DNA of 64,000 nt from JAWXBT01 sp964523015 (GTDB lineage: Bacteria > Bdellovibrionota_C > UBA2361 > J135), in NCBI GenBank assembly GCA_964523015.1, contig CAZFXN010000001.1, forward strand, positions 62,001 to 126,000. The letters are read 5' to 3'. Of this stretch, positions 1-7,828 are shown piece by piece (the stretch's first letter is position 1; each line of letters begins with the position of its first letter). A program made the position numbers and the translations under genes. The notes beneath the pieces were generated by a model. The model saw only the letters and a program-made list of their open reading frames with translations, was not told where the DNA came from and did not search any database.

Positions 1-43
1 AAAACTACCAAGAGATCTCGTCGCAGATAGATCAGGTTATCCT

Positions 44-889
44 TTATTTTAGTGCGACAGGTGGCTCAACTTTTGTTGAAGCATCACTGCTTACGTGACC
101 ATGTTTTTTACTCTTACTAATATCCCAGTTATCAATAATTTTTGGCTGAACATGTGGTCGATTGGATACATATCCCTGATCATCATCTTGCGAAGATGCA
201 AATCTAGTTTGAAACATAGTTAAAGGAACTGAGTATTGAGCTAAATGTTTAACAGGAATCCGCTCAAGACTTGATGGCATACTGCCACCACGTAAAAGCT
301 TTGCTACTTCATAGTTCTTAGAAACTTCAACTGACCCGCTTGAAAGAATCATTGATGAAGCTGGATCAATTAACCTGACATTTACATACACAGTCTCAGG
401 TGAAGCGATGTAAGTCCCAGCTAAGATAGCTGCTAAGTCATGTGATTTTCGTATAGATCCAACATCTCTTGATAGAGAAAATTCTCCAGCATCTGATAAG
501 AACCTTAGAGCGTCCCCTTGACGCAACTCAATTACATCATATCCGCGCATTACTAATTCACTGATCAACTGTTCAGCGAATATACGTCCAAATGCAGATG
601 TAGAATATAAATCGTTAAGGTTAACCATTGTGGTTACGCCAATTGGCCCTGAGGATGTTCCACGATAGTAGTAATCAATCTGGTCAGCTATGTAAGAGGT
701 CTTAAAGCTCCCCACTCCAAAGTTGTGTGGATTCCCCATATTAACTGGCATATAGGAGGGAACATCGTGATATCGCTTGCTGCACCCTGACATTGAGACG
801 ATAGCCCAAATAAGGATTGTAAGACTTATCGATTGGCCCAATAATTGTATCCAATCTACTTTAGATTTAGCTTTATTTTTATCTTCCAT
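44..889 (-). CDS. FlgO-domain lipoprotein
   Basis: Predicted outer-membrane-type lipoprotein of 281 aa. A cytoplasmic start and hydrophobic stretch (about residues 20-34) lead to a lipobox ending at Cys36 (MSGC). The middle matches the FlgO fold: a GVTTMVNLNDL segment, then TSAFGR and AEQL, then a GTY strand and an RLIDP segment. FlgO proteins are known as flagellum-associated outer-membrane proteins, but the domain also occurs without flagella and no flagellar gene is visible here. The tail after residue 230 is polar and low complexity. It is divergent from the lipoprotein gene at 920 with a 30 bp gap. Family call fairly sure; role unknown. Confidence 0.7.
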   Translation of the reverse strand: MEDKNKAKSKVDWIQLLGQSISLTILIWAIVSMSGCSKRYHDVPSYMPVNMGNPHNFGVGSFKTSYIADQIDYYYRGTSSGPIGVTTMVNLNDLYSTSAFGRIFAEQLISELVMRGYDVIELRQGDALRFLSDAGEFSLSRDVGSIRKSHDLAAILAGTYIASPETVYVNVRLIDPASSMILSSGSVEVSKNYEVAKLLRGGSMPSSLERIPVKHLAQYSVPLTMFQTRFASSQDDDQGYVSNRPHVQPKIIDNWDISKSKKHGHVSSDASTKVEPPVALK

Positions 890-919
890 GACTAACCCTG
901 TGATTTAATGAGGTGTTAA

Positions 920-1633
920 ATGAGGCATCCGTTCAAAATACTTACTTTGTCTGTCAATCTCTTGACACTTACCGCTACTCTCGTATTAGCAAGTGGATGC
1001 ACCACAACACTGAAACATAAGGAGTCGTGCAATTTGCGTGCTTACTTGAATAATGATCTTGAGGAATACATAACTACCCGATTTGATTCAAAAGCACCGG
1101 TTCGTATGGCCATAGTCCCATTTTCCACACCGGCAAATCTTTCCTGGACCAGTGGAGAGAATCAAGGATTAGGGAGAGAACTTGCCTGGCGAATTCATAG
1201 TGAATTTTTGACGAATTCTACTTTGCCGATCGTGGAAGTTTTTAATCGTGAGGACTGGCCTGGTAAGAAAGAGGAGTTTTTTGGTGGCAATTTTGGTGCA
1301 ATAGCTCAAGCACGTGAAGCTGGGTATGACTTTATAATGGTTGGGTTAGTTGAGCCAATGAAGGGCATGGGCACTCTTACTATGCATTCTAAAATAATCG
1401 ATGCCGATGCCGGCATTACAGTTTGGTATGGCACAACCAATGTAAAATCAGAAAAATCAAAGATTGATAAAAGTCCGCTTTACCGTTTTGGTCCTGAAAT
1501 CAGGCCCGATCTACTTTACTTTGATGAGATGGTCTCAATGGCCGCAAGCTGCACCGTTGATAAGATTACTCAGATTGAATACGTTAAGACCCCACCTGCT
1601 ATGACTCCGCAACGGGCGCAGTTTGGGAAGTGA
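920..1633 (+). CDS. Lipoprotein of unknown function
   Basis: A 237 aa protein with a clear lipoprotein signal peptide (hydrophobic residues 8-23, lipobox LASGC, Cys27). After an N-terminal linker it has an alternating strand/helix pattern (RMAIVPFSTPAN, then a helix, then a VEVFNRE strand, then YDFIMVGLVEP), which resembles the nucleoside-hydrolase-like or CsgG/FlgT-type folds of other envelope lipoproteins. That resemblance is an inference from pattern only. Cysteines occur near residue 37 and near the C-terminus. It is divergently arranged with the FlgO-like gene, which suggests a shared envelope role. Confidence 0.6.
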   Translation: MRHPFKILTLSVNLLTLTATLVLASGCTTTLKHKESCNLRAYLNNDLEEYITTRFDSKAPVRMAIVPFSTPANLSWTSGENQGLGRELAWRIHSEFLTNSTLPIVEVFNREDWPGKKEEFFGGNFGAIAQAREAGYDFIMVGLVEPMKGMGTLTMHSKIIDADAGITVWYGTTNVKSEKSKIDKSPLYRFGPEIRPDLLYFDEMVSMAASCTVDKITQIEYVKTPPAMTPQRAQFGK

Positions 1634-1673
1634 CCTAATCCAGAATCCTGCTTAAAGGCGAGCATACTATTTC

Positions 1674-1693
1674 TACTTTCAACGTTGAAAGTA
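1674..1693. repeat. 20 bp perfect palindrome between convergent genes
   Basis: TACTTTCAAC followed directly by its reverse complement GTTGAAAGTA. It lies 40 bp after the lipoprotein gene stop and 59 bp before the hepT stop, between convergent genes. It can fold with a 4-nt loop and is followed by a short A-run on this strand, so it may be a weak bidirectional terminator or a protein-binding site. Confidence 0.5.
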
Positions 1694-1752
1694 AAAGATT
1701 GGAAATTTTGTTAGTGTCGCTATTTCCGGACAACTACCAATCAAAAGTCGAA

Positions 1753-2151
1753 CTACAAAGCTTTTAGTAACTTTTCTATATCTTTTAGTCCAGTATTCAA
1801 AACTTGAATGACCTTTGAATAATCGATTTTTGAGTAACCGTGAGTTAAAACATTTCTAAAGCCGACCATCTTTAGTAAATTATCACAAAGCTTGTCATCA
1901 ATAACTTTATTATCACGAAGGATAACGATAGCTTCATGCATAGATGCTGGGCGCTGAAATTCTTTCAGATGACAATATGATTCGGCAAGATCAATTGCAG
2001 CTTGGGTAACCAAAAAAAGAGAACGCTCAACTGCCAGTCGCTTTTCATCATTAGCAAGTAAAAGCTTTTCAGTGATACTTGAATACCGCCGTGCCTGCTT
2101 AAGAAACTTCTTAACAAGTTGAATTTTTGATTCTAAGTCTCTCTTAGTCAT
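1753..2151 (-). CDS. hepT: HepT-like HEPN ribonuclease toxin
   Basis: A 132 aa helical protein of the HEPN/DUF86 family. It carries the R-x4-H-x-Y signature at Arg99, His104 and Tyr106 (RNVLTHGY), the RNase active site of HepT toxins. In characterised pairs the partner MntA inactivates HepT by adding AMP to this tyrosine. The gene starts 4 nt after the mntA stop on the same strand, the usual antitoxin-first operon order. Length is normal for the family and the gene looks intact. Confidence 0.85.
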   Translation of the reverse strand: MTKRDLESKIQLVKKFLKQARRYSSITEKLLLANDEKRLAVERSLFLVTQAAIDLAESYCHLKEFQRPASMHEAIVILRDNKVIDDKLCDNLLKMVGFRNVLTHGYSKIDYSKVIQVLNTGLKDIEKLLKAL

Positions 2152-2155
2152 AGAA

Positions 2156-2557
2156 CTAATCTTTATAATACTGACTCTCTAGTATCCGAAAATCTCGATA
2201 TTCTCCGATGATAGCTAATTCAACGTCAAGTCTTACCTTTGAAACTTCGTATATAACCACTCCGTCTCGAACGATATTGTACTTTAAGATGATGCTATCT
2301 AAATGGTTTAAAATAACGACATCCACTTTGTCGGTATTTAAAATAACCGGTATCTGTCCCATTAAAGTAAGCAACAAATCAAAGGCTGCGTCTCTTTTTT
2401 TAGGATCAATATAAACAGCAAAGTCATAGTCACTATTCTTTCCCGATTTGCCGGTTGCGCGGGAGCCAAAAAGATAAACGAGCTTGATTGCTTTATATTT
2501 CTGAAAGAGGGCATTCAGTTTGGTTTTGGTGCTTTTATTAAATTTTTTAGTGCTCAT
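2156..2557 (-). CDS. mntA: MntA-like minimal nucleotidyltransferase antitoxin
   Basis: A 133 aa minimal nucleotidyltransferase. The G-S-x10-D-x-D metal-binding motif is intact: Gly31-Ser32, then Asp43 and Asp45. MntA enzymes AMPylate the HepT active-site tyrosine and so neutralise the toxin. It precedes hepT in the same operon. Lysine-rich N-terminus; no truncation seen. Some related nucleotidyltransferases have other targets, but the pairing with a HEPN protein supports this call. Confidence 0.85.
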   Translation of the reverse strand: MSTKKFNKSTKTKLNALFQKYKAIKLVYLFGSRATGKSGKNSDYDFAVYIDPKKRDAAFDLLLTLMGQIPVILNTDKVDVVILNHLDSIILKYNIVRDGVVIYEVSKVRLDVELAIIGEYRDFRILESQYYKD

Positions 2558-2590
2558 ATTAATTACTTTGCTACATTACTCAACTACACT

Positions 2591-2647
2591 ACCCTACTAC
2601 ATTACCCTACTACATTACTCCACCATCCAAATTACTCCACCATCCAA
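2591..2647. repeat. Two adjacent tandem duplications (13 bp x2 and 17 bp x2)
   Basis: ACCCTACTACATT occurs twice in tandem at 2591-2603 and 2604-2616. ATTACTCCACCATCCAA occurs twice in tandem at 2614-2630 and 2631-2647. All copies are exact. The 17 bp duplication spans the stop codon of the minus-strand gene that ends at 2632, so the last codons and stop are present twice. Confidence 0.9.
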
Positions 2648-3669
2648 CTCCAGGCGTGACCTCTGCGAGTTACCTGGCGAATTTCAGCGCGAGCTGTGCG
2701 AATCTGTTCAATGCTTGAGTAACCCAGATCTTCCCAAAGCTGATCTGGAATATCAGATAAATTACCACCTCGGATCTGCTCTAACATAAGCAATGCGGTA
2801 CGCCAGCGTTTCTGATCATCAGTTAACTCATCAACTGAGATAAGATCCTCTCCTGCTACGGCCATAATTCCATAAGCGCCATCTCTCCCGCATCCACTAG
2901 CGATAAGCATCATGGCACTAACTTGAAGAGGCTCTGAACGATAAACTTCCCGACCAATTCTTTGTATTGATCCACCTTCAGCAATTTTATCAATCGTATC
3001 TTTTGCTTGTTCAAGGGTACCGGTCGCTATTTGAATTGCTAATCCTACACGCCCAGCAAAGCCAGCTAACATACCTCTCCCTGGTCCAAACCCTTTTAAG
3101 TGTCTCCCTAATGAGTACCCTATTCGGGTCCTTAAAAGAGCCTCTTCCAAAATTGGGTGCCAAATTCTCTCAAACTGTTTAGTTTTTAACTTTCGACCAA
3201 TGGCATGAATAATTGCACAGGCACAAAATACATCTGGGGGTAATACTCTAACAGCCTCTTGTGGGTCAGTGATCTCTGCCCCTCTCTCAATAATATCTGG
3301 ATCCTGCGCAGTAAGTATTAATAACTTTCTAAGCGCAAAAACCATCCCAAGATCAAATGATTTAATTTTACCTGCCCTACCAAGGGTGTGATTTACAATT
3401 CGCCAGATATACCAAGGAACTGGCTTAAACTGCTCAACAGTTAATCTTGAATTCTTCCAATTCTGTTTATGATCATGACTTGAGATATAACTAGCAGCTT
3501 TCTCTTCAGCTTCTTCAAGTTCCTTTCTAATATTCTTTTCAATCTCTGTTTCTTCATCGATTGGGCTAACAGAGGAGGTATAAGTCACTTCAAACGCAGT
3601 TTTTTTAGGCCTCTCCTTTTTCGGATCTTTTTTTGGATTTTTTGATTGGGATTTTGTCTGCTCTACCAT
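2632..3669 (-). CDS. Unrecognised 345 aa cytoplasmic protein
   Basis: Not recognised. The first 25 residues are lysine-rich and disordered-looking, followed by an acidic helix (about 40-62). The rest is mostly helical, with two Gly/Arg-rich stretches (GRHLKGFGPGRGM near 195 and SGCGRDGAYG near 260). The spacing of helices in residues 75-290 faintly recalls HDOD/HD-fold regulatory domains, but no HD metal motif is visible, so this is only a guess. No signal peptide or membrane segment. It lies 15 bp upstream of the methyltransferase gene's stop, in the same orientation. Its 3' end sits inside a tandem duplication. Confidence 0.6.
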   Translation of the reverse strand: MVEQTKSQSKNPKKDPKKERPKKTAFEVTYTSSVSPIDEETEIEKNIRKELEEAEEKAASYISSHDHKQNWKNSRLTVEQFKPVPWYIWRIVNHTLGRAGKIKSFDLGMVFALRKLLILTAQDPDIIERGAEITDPQEAVRVLPPDVFCACAIIHAIGRKLKTKQFERIWHPILEEALLRTRIGYSLGRHLKGFGPGRGMLAGFAGRVGLAIQIATGTLEQAKDTIDKIAEGGSIQRIGREVYRSEPLQVSAMMLIASGCGRDGAYGIMAVAGEDLISVDELTDDQKRWRTALLMLEQIRGGNLSDIPDQLWEDLGYSSIEQIRTARAEIRQVTRRGHAWSWMVE

Positions 3670-3684
3670 AAGTTTTTGATACCT

Positions 3685-4551
3685 TTAAGACTGATTCATC
3701 CTAGAAGTAATTAGCGTGCTGCTCGGGATCCGGCGTTGAGTTTTCTCCTCTATCAAGCAAAGCTGGCTCACCGTCACATTATCTGGGGAAAATTGCATTT
3801 TATCTAGTATGAGATTTCTGATTATCTCTCCATTTAATTCTGAGCCATGAAAAGTAAAAAAAAGAGCTCCATTGACTGGGTCAATTACTTGATGACAAAG
3901 GCTTATAACCTCTAAAACAACTTCTGAAATATTCCAACTCCCCTCTTTAAACCGACTAAAGCCAGGGGGATCTAAGACAATGACCTGATATTTTTTCCCC
4001 CGCTTTGACTCCTTTTTAATAAAGGATACTGCATCCTCTTTTATAAGACGGATATTTGATAGATTATTTAATTCAAAGTTCTGCTTAGCCCAATCAAGTG
4101 AAGCTTTTGACGAATCAACGTGACAAACTTCAGCACCTTCCTTAGCGGCAACAATTGAGCACATTCCAGTGTAAGCAAAGAGATTTAAAACTTGCGGCGG
4201 TGTAATAGATGCGCTTACATCATTTTTTATACTAGATAGGTGCGCTGTTACTTTATCCAGATAACTAGCATGTTCTGGAAAAAGACCAATTTGACCATTC
4301 TCTTGTAATCGTAAAATGAGTGAAAAGCCTTTCTCTTTCATCTCCCAGTTTTCAAATTGCCCTGCCTGATGTTTCCATCCGCTGTGTTCATTAACTTGTT
4401 CAGTAAATTCTGCACTGATTTCTTTCCAAAGTTCAGGAAATCGTCTAGCAGAGAAGGCCTGGCTGCTCGGACGAACTACTGTTTTGCTGCCAAATTGCTC
4501 AAGCTTCTGCCCATCACCAAAGTCTAACAGTTTATAACTATTTAATTTCAT
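3685..4551 (-). CDS. Class I SAM-dependent (rRNA-type) methyltransferase
   Basis: A 288 aa Rossmann-fold methyltransferase of the RlmI/RlmL-C family. The SAM motif reads NLFAYTGMCSIVAAKEGA, the acidic loop HVDSSKASLDWAKQN, and the post-catalytic motif VLDPPGFSRF, typical of the Methyltrans_SAM family. There is no N-terminal PUA domain, so it is shorter than E. coli RlmI (about 396 aa). The target is probably a nucleic-acid base but is not determined. It lies upstream of the 345 aa gene on the same strand. A longer paralogue lies at 62819-63865. Confidence 0.8.
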   Translation of the reverse strand: MKLNSYKLLDFGDGQKLEQFGSKTVVRPSSQAFSARRFPELWKEISAEFTEQVNEHSGWKHQAGQFENWEMKEKGFSLILRLQENGQIGLFPEHASYLDKVTAHLSSIKNDVSASITPPQVLNLFAYTGMCSIVAAKEGAEVCHVDSSKASLDWAKQNFELNNLSNIRLIKEDAVSFIKKESKRGKKYQVIVLDPPGFSRFKEGSWNISEVVLEVISLCHQVIDPVNGALFFTFHGSELNGEIIRNLILDKMQFSPDNVTVSQLCLIEEKTQRRIPSSTLITSRMNQS

Positions 4552-4797
4552 TGAACTATCTATAACTACCTAGAATTACTTATCGAAAATTATCACAGTT
4601 CTATGATTCATGCGACAATTTGTGGATCCATCAAGGTACATTTATCGTCTTATCCAGTAGAGATATACCTGATATCATTCTAATTTCTTGTCTTTAACCA
4701 AAAACTAGGTTAGGAATTAGAGGGTTCCAGGTTCTTTTTCTAGTATCTAGTTTGGTTAGTGCTTATTACATGATTTCATATATTTAGAGAGCTAAAC

Positions 4798-5130
4798 ATG
4801 AACAATAATCGTCATTGCGTTACTAAGGCTGAATTGGCAGAGGCAATTTATGAGAAACTGCCTGTTGATAAGCAGAAAGCAGCCCAGATCGTTGAAGATT
4901 ATATTGAGCTGATTAAAGAGGGGCTAGATAAAGATAGCAAAGTCATGCTTTCAGGATTCGGATCTTTTGAGGTCAAATCAAAACCAGCACGTCGGGGCAG
5001 AAACCCACAAACTGGAGCAACAATAACATTACGAGCCAGAAAGGTAGTAAAATTTAAACCTAGTCAGCTTCTTAGAAAAGCTATTAATGATGGTGTTAAT
5101 CCATCATCTGATGAAAAAGACGATATCTAG
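4798..5130 (+). CDS. ihfA: Integration host factor subunit alpha (HU/IHF family)
   Basis: A 110 aa HU/IHF protein. It has the helical dimerisation N-terminus, then the family signature GFGSFEVKSKPARRGRNPQTG (53-73) with the DNA-intercalating Pro70, and a basic C-terminal arm. TKAELAEAIYEKL and the length favour IHF-alpha over HU. It bends DNA and serves as an architectural factor for transcription and recombination. It is a single-gene unit with a 246 bp upstream region and a strong terminator directly after it. The C-terminal acidic tail (SSDEKDDI) is a little longer than usual. Confidence 0.88.
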   Translation: MNNNRHCVTKAELAEAIYEKLPVDKQKAAQIVEDYIELIKEGLDKDSKVMLSGFGSFEVKSKPARRGRNPQTGATITLRARKVVKFKPSQLLRKAINDGVNPSSDEKDDI

Positions 5131-5159
5131 CTAAAAATAAATTTCGAATTGTTATTTAA

Positions 5160-5190
5160 AAAAAGACCGGCTATTTGCCGGTCTTTTTTA
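5160..5190 (+). terminator. Rho-independent terminator of ihfA
   Basis: Stem AAAAAGACCGGC (5160-5171), loop TATTT, complementary arm GCCGGTCTTTTT (5177-5188) running into a T-tract. It is nearly symmetric and may also terminate transcription arriving from the minus strand. Confidence 0.92.
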
Positions 5191-5220
5191 TTTTGTGTCT
5201 TTCACTGAAGAATCAGTTTC

Positions 5221-5556
5221 TCAAACAAGCTCTTCAAACAACATTGGCGGAGATTTAATATGAAATCCTGCCTGTTTTAATCTTAGCCATATATCACGGG
5301 CTATTTCTCGATTATCATCAGTCATAGTCTGATATACGTTAGGCAATGTAAGAACATGCGATAACGCACTTAGCGCATAAGATGCAGGACAACTCCCATC
5401 TGACATTCTATCCCTTATCATAGATAGGAACTTTTTAAGATCTTCAGGGGTCAATATATCAGTGCCTAATGATACCTGCTCAAGAGTCTGGAGATTATCA
5501 TCCTTACCATCAGTCTCTTTATCTTTCTTTGCTTTTGGGCTCTTCTCTTTTGTCAT
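5221..5556 (-). CDS. Small hypothetical protein
   Basis: A 111 aa protein with a highly charged Lys/Asp-rich N-terminus (first 22 residues), then a predicted helical domain with the segments PEDLKKFLSMI, ASYALSALSHVL and IARDIWLRLKQ. No signal peptide, no known motif. It follows the M16/OmpA-like operon on the same strand, separated by a 20 bp tandem duplication, and is convergent with ihfA. Confidence 0.55.
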   Translation of the reverse strand: MTKEKSPKAKKDKETDGKDDNLQTLEQVSLGTDILTPEDLKKFLSMIRDRMSDGSCPASYALSALSHVLTLPNVYQTMTDDNREIARDIWLRLKQAGFHIKSPPMLFEELV

Positions 5557-5564
5557 TTATTTAC

Positions 5565-5604
5565 TCCAGTATTTATCCTGTAATTCCAGTATTTATCCTG
5601 TAAT
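5565..5604. repeat. 20 bp exact tandem duplication
   Basis: TCCAGTATTTATCCTGTAAT is present twice head to tail (5565-5584 and 5585-5604), just 3' of the OmpA-like gene stop (5634) and upstream of the small ORF at 5556. No spacer, no mismatch. Confidence 0.92.
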
Positions 5605-5633
5605 TTAGATGTCGAACATTTCTCAAAGTTTCA

Positions 5634-6341
5634 TTAACGATCAATTGGGGTTATCTCTACAGCTTGATTATAACGCAATGGGTCATCTTTAGGATCAAGT
5701 AGTATCGGGGCTTCTATTATCATAGCCCTAGCTTCAATACGACGTGGCTCAAGACCACTATGAATCAACCTATTGGCAATAGCTTTAGAGCGTTCCTCAG
5801 CCAAATGGTAAGCATAGTCCTGTCCCGAGCTAATTCCCTCCTTAGCCTTACTTCGTGAATATGTTGTTATAACTAGCCTAGACCAAGGAAGTCGCTCCTT
5901 ATTAAGACGGGCGATCTCATCGATTAGTGAAACTGCAGTTTTGGTAAGAGTGACTTCATCACCATAGAAAAAGTAATCGGCTGGATAAATATCCCTAGTT
6001 GGATGTAGCTCTAGGCGTCTCTGATAATGTTCAGCCAAGATCGTATGAGCATTTGCTTGAGCACGTTCACTAGCGATTTGCCTACTTAATCGAATCTGCG
6101 CTTCTTCGGTAGCATCAGCCATCGCTCCTTGCAATGCTCCAGCAACTGCACCAACACCTGCGCCAACTACGACAGCAGGGCCAGTAGGGGAAGTAACTTG
6201 TATGCCCGTAACAGCACCTGTGCCTGCTCCAGTGATCGCGCCCTGTAACATTCCACCACCCTGCTTATCAGGCCCTGGAGAATACTGGCATGCACTAAAA
6301 GAAATTGTACAAAAAATAAATACTATTGTGCTTAATTTCAT
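5634..6341 (-). CDS. OmpA-like glycine-zipper lipoprotein
   Basis: A 235 aa lipoprotein with signal peptide and lipobox (FSAC, Cys18). Residues 28-75 form a Gly/Ala-rich glycine-zipper segment (GAITGAGTGAVTG, GAGVGAVAGALQGAM). A helical stretch follows, then a C-terminal OmpA/MotB-like peptidoglycan-binding fold (HLAEERSKAIANRLIHSGLEP, then RIEAR and a terminal NQAVEI strand). The usual catalytic-looking Asp/Arg pair that binds diaminopimelate is not obvious, so binding is inferred. Last gene of the M16 operon, 2 bp after the preceding stop. Confidence 0.72.
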   Translation of the reverse strand: MKLSTIVFIFCTISFSACQYSPGPDKQGGGMLQGAITGAGTGAVTGIQVTSPTGPAVVVGAGVGAVAGALQGAMADATEEAQIRLSRQIASERAQANAHTILAEHYQRRLELHPTRDIYPADYFFYGDEVTLTKTAVSLIDEIARLNKERLPWSRLVITTYSRSKAKEGISSGQDYAYHLAEERSKAIANRLIHSGLEPRRIEARAMIIEAPILLDPKDDPLRYNQAVEITPIDR

Positions 6342-6343
6342 AC

Positions 6344-7828
6344 TTATTGAATTAGCTTCTGATCAAATTTAACTTTCTGTAGGGACAGCCCTGCCAATGG
6401 CCCTGGGTCATCTCTAAGTCTTACTGACAGCCGATCATACGCATCTTCATTTCCTACGACAACTACAACAAATTTTGAAAGATCCCAACGACGTACGGCA
6501 ACGCTCTGGACATCCCCGACGGTAACCTCTCTTAATTTTGGTAGATACGTTTCATCAAAATCATCAGGAAAACCAAGAAGCTTGATTGAAGCTCTTCGAC
6601 TAAGGATCTCACTTGGGGAATCAAAGTTAAAAACAAAGGAGTTCTCAACTGAACGTCTTACTTCATCTAACTCAGTTGGTGGAACAGTTTCCTTCTGTAA
6701 TGTAGTCAGGACATTTATAGATTCAATTATTGCAACATCGGTTGACTGGGATTTGGTTTGAACCATAATAATATTAGTTCCTTTTACCAATCCAGTTCTA
6801 ATAGCTCCGTAGACTGAATAGGCCAAGCCAAGATCTGTTCTTATTCTATTAAAGAGTCTCGACAATCCAAATCCAGAACTTCCAAAAATTTCATTAAATG
6901 CATCAATAGCCGGATAGTCTGGTGTTAATCTTGGTACGCCAAGATGTCCAATTAGAATATTTGATTGAGTAACTGGAAGCGAAACAAAATATATGCCTGG
7001 CTTAGGATCCTGCAGAGTTTTAGATATAGGAGGTAGTTCAGGCTCTCCATTCCATTTATTTAAGTGCTTGGCCAAAAGTTCATTCAATTTTTCTTCAGAT
7101 ATCTTCCCTCCAATTGTTAGGAGTGCTTTTCCGGGCTTAACAAACTTTGAATACATCTTTAAGAGATCTGCACGTGAAATTTTCTCTATATCTTTAGCTG
7201 TAGAGACTCTACCAAAAACTGAATCGCCAAAACTAAGCTGTAAGTATGCAATCTGGGCAACTTCATCTGGATTCTCGATTCGACGTTTAATCGAATCTAT
7301 TGTGTTTCCCTTCCAAATATCCAGCCTCTCTTTTTGAAATTTAGGACGTAGGACAACGTCAGCAAACATTGAGAACACCTGATCCAGATCTCTATCTAAT
7401 GAGGAAAAACTAACAGATCCAGATTCCTGTGAAAATGAACTAGAGATCCCTGCTGCTAACTTATCAAGCTGCATATCAAGCTCTGAAGGAGAATAATTCC
7501 CGGCTCCTCCATCACGCATCTGTGAACCCATTGCTGAAGCCATTCCCATTTCATCTTGGCTCTGCCAGTAAGTTCCTCCAGGGAGATATAAGGTTCCATA
7601 AACTATAGGTAATTCATTGTCCTCAAGATAGAGAACGGTCAATCCGTTTTTAAGTCGCCATTCTTTCGGCTTTGGAGCATCAAAAAAAACTTCACCCTCT
7701 TTAAAATCAGCTGGTGAGATCCTACTACCAGAACTACATCCTAAAAAAATTCCTGAGCAGGCAGCAACAACCATCAACAACAAGATCTTGATGTTACAAA
7801 CTACGATTTTTGTGGGAATCATCCTCAT
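6344..7828 (-). CDS. M16-family peptidase-like lipoprotein, inactive-type subunit
   Basis: A 494 aa protein of the insulinase/pitrilysin fold (M16). N-terminal signal and lipobox (FLGC, about Cys31). The two M16 lobes are recognisable (start at the LKNGLTVLYLED strand; C-terminal lobe with RIRTDLGLAYSVYG). The zinc motif HxxEH is absent: the equivalent segment reads GMASAMGSQMRDGG. In this class a catalytic and a non-catalytic subunit act together in the periplasm. The start codon overlaps the upstream M16 stop (ATGA at 7825-7828), which indicates coupled translation and a matched pair. Confidence 0.85.
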   Translation of the reverse strand: MRMIPTKIVVCNIKILLLMVVAACSGIFLGCSSGSRISPADFKEGEVFFDAPKPKEWRLKNGLTVLYLEDNELPIVYGTLYLPGGTYWQSQDEMGMASAMGSQMRDGGAGNYSPSELDMQLDKLAAGISSSFSQESGSVSFSSLDRDLDQVFSMFADVVLRPKFQKERLDIWKGNTIDSIKRRIENPDEVAQIAYLQLSFGDSVFGRVSTAKDIEKISRADLLKMYSKFVKPGKALLTIGGKISEEKLNELLAKHLNKWNGEPELPPISKTLQDPKPGIYFVSLPVTQSNILIGHLGVPRLTPDYPAIDAFNEIFGSSGFGLSRLFNRIRTDLGLAYSVYGAIRTGLVKGTNIIMVQTKSQSTDVAIIESINVLTTLQKETVPPTELDEVRRSVENSFVFNFDSPSEILSRRASIKLLGFPDDFDETYLPKLREVTVGDVQSVAVRRWDLSKFVVVVVGNEDAYDRLSVRLRDDPGPLAGLSLQKVKFDQKLIQ

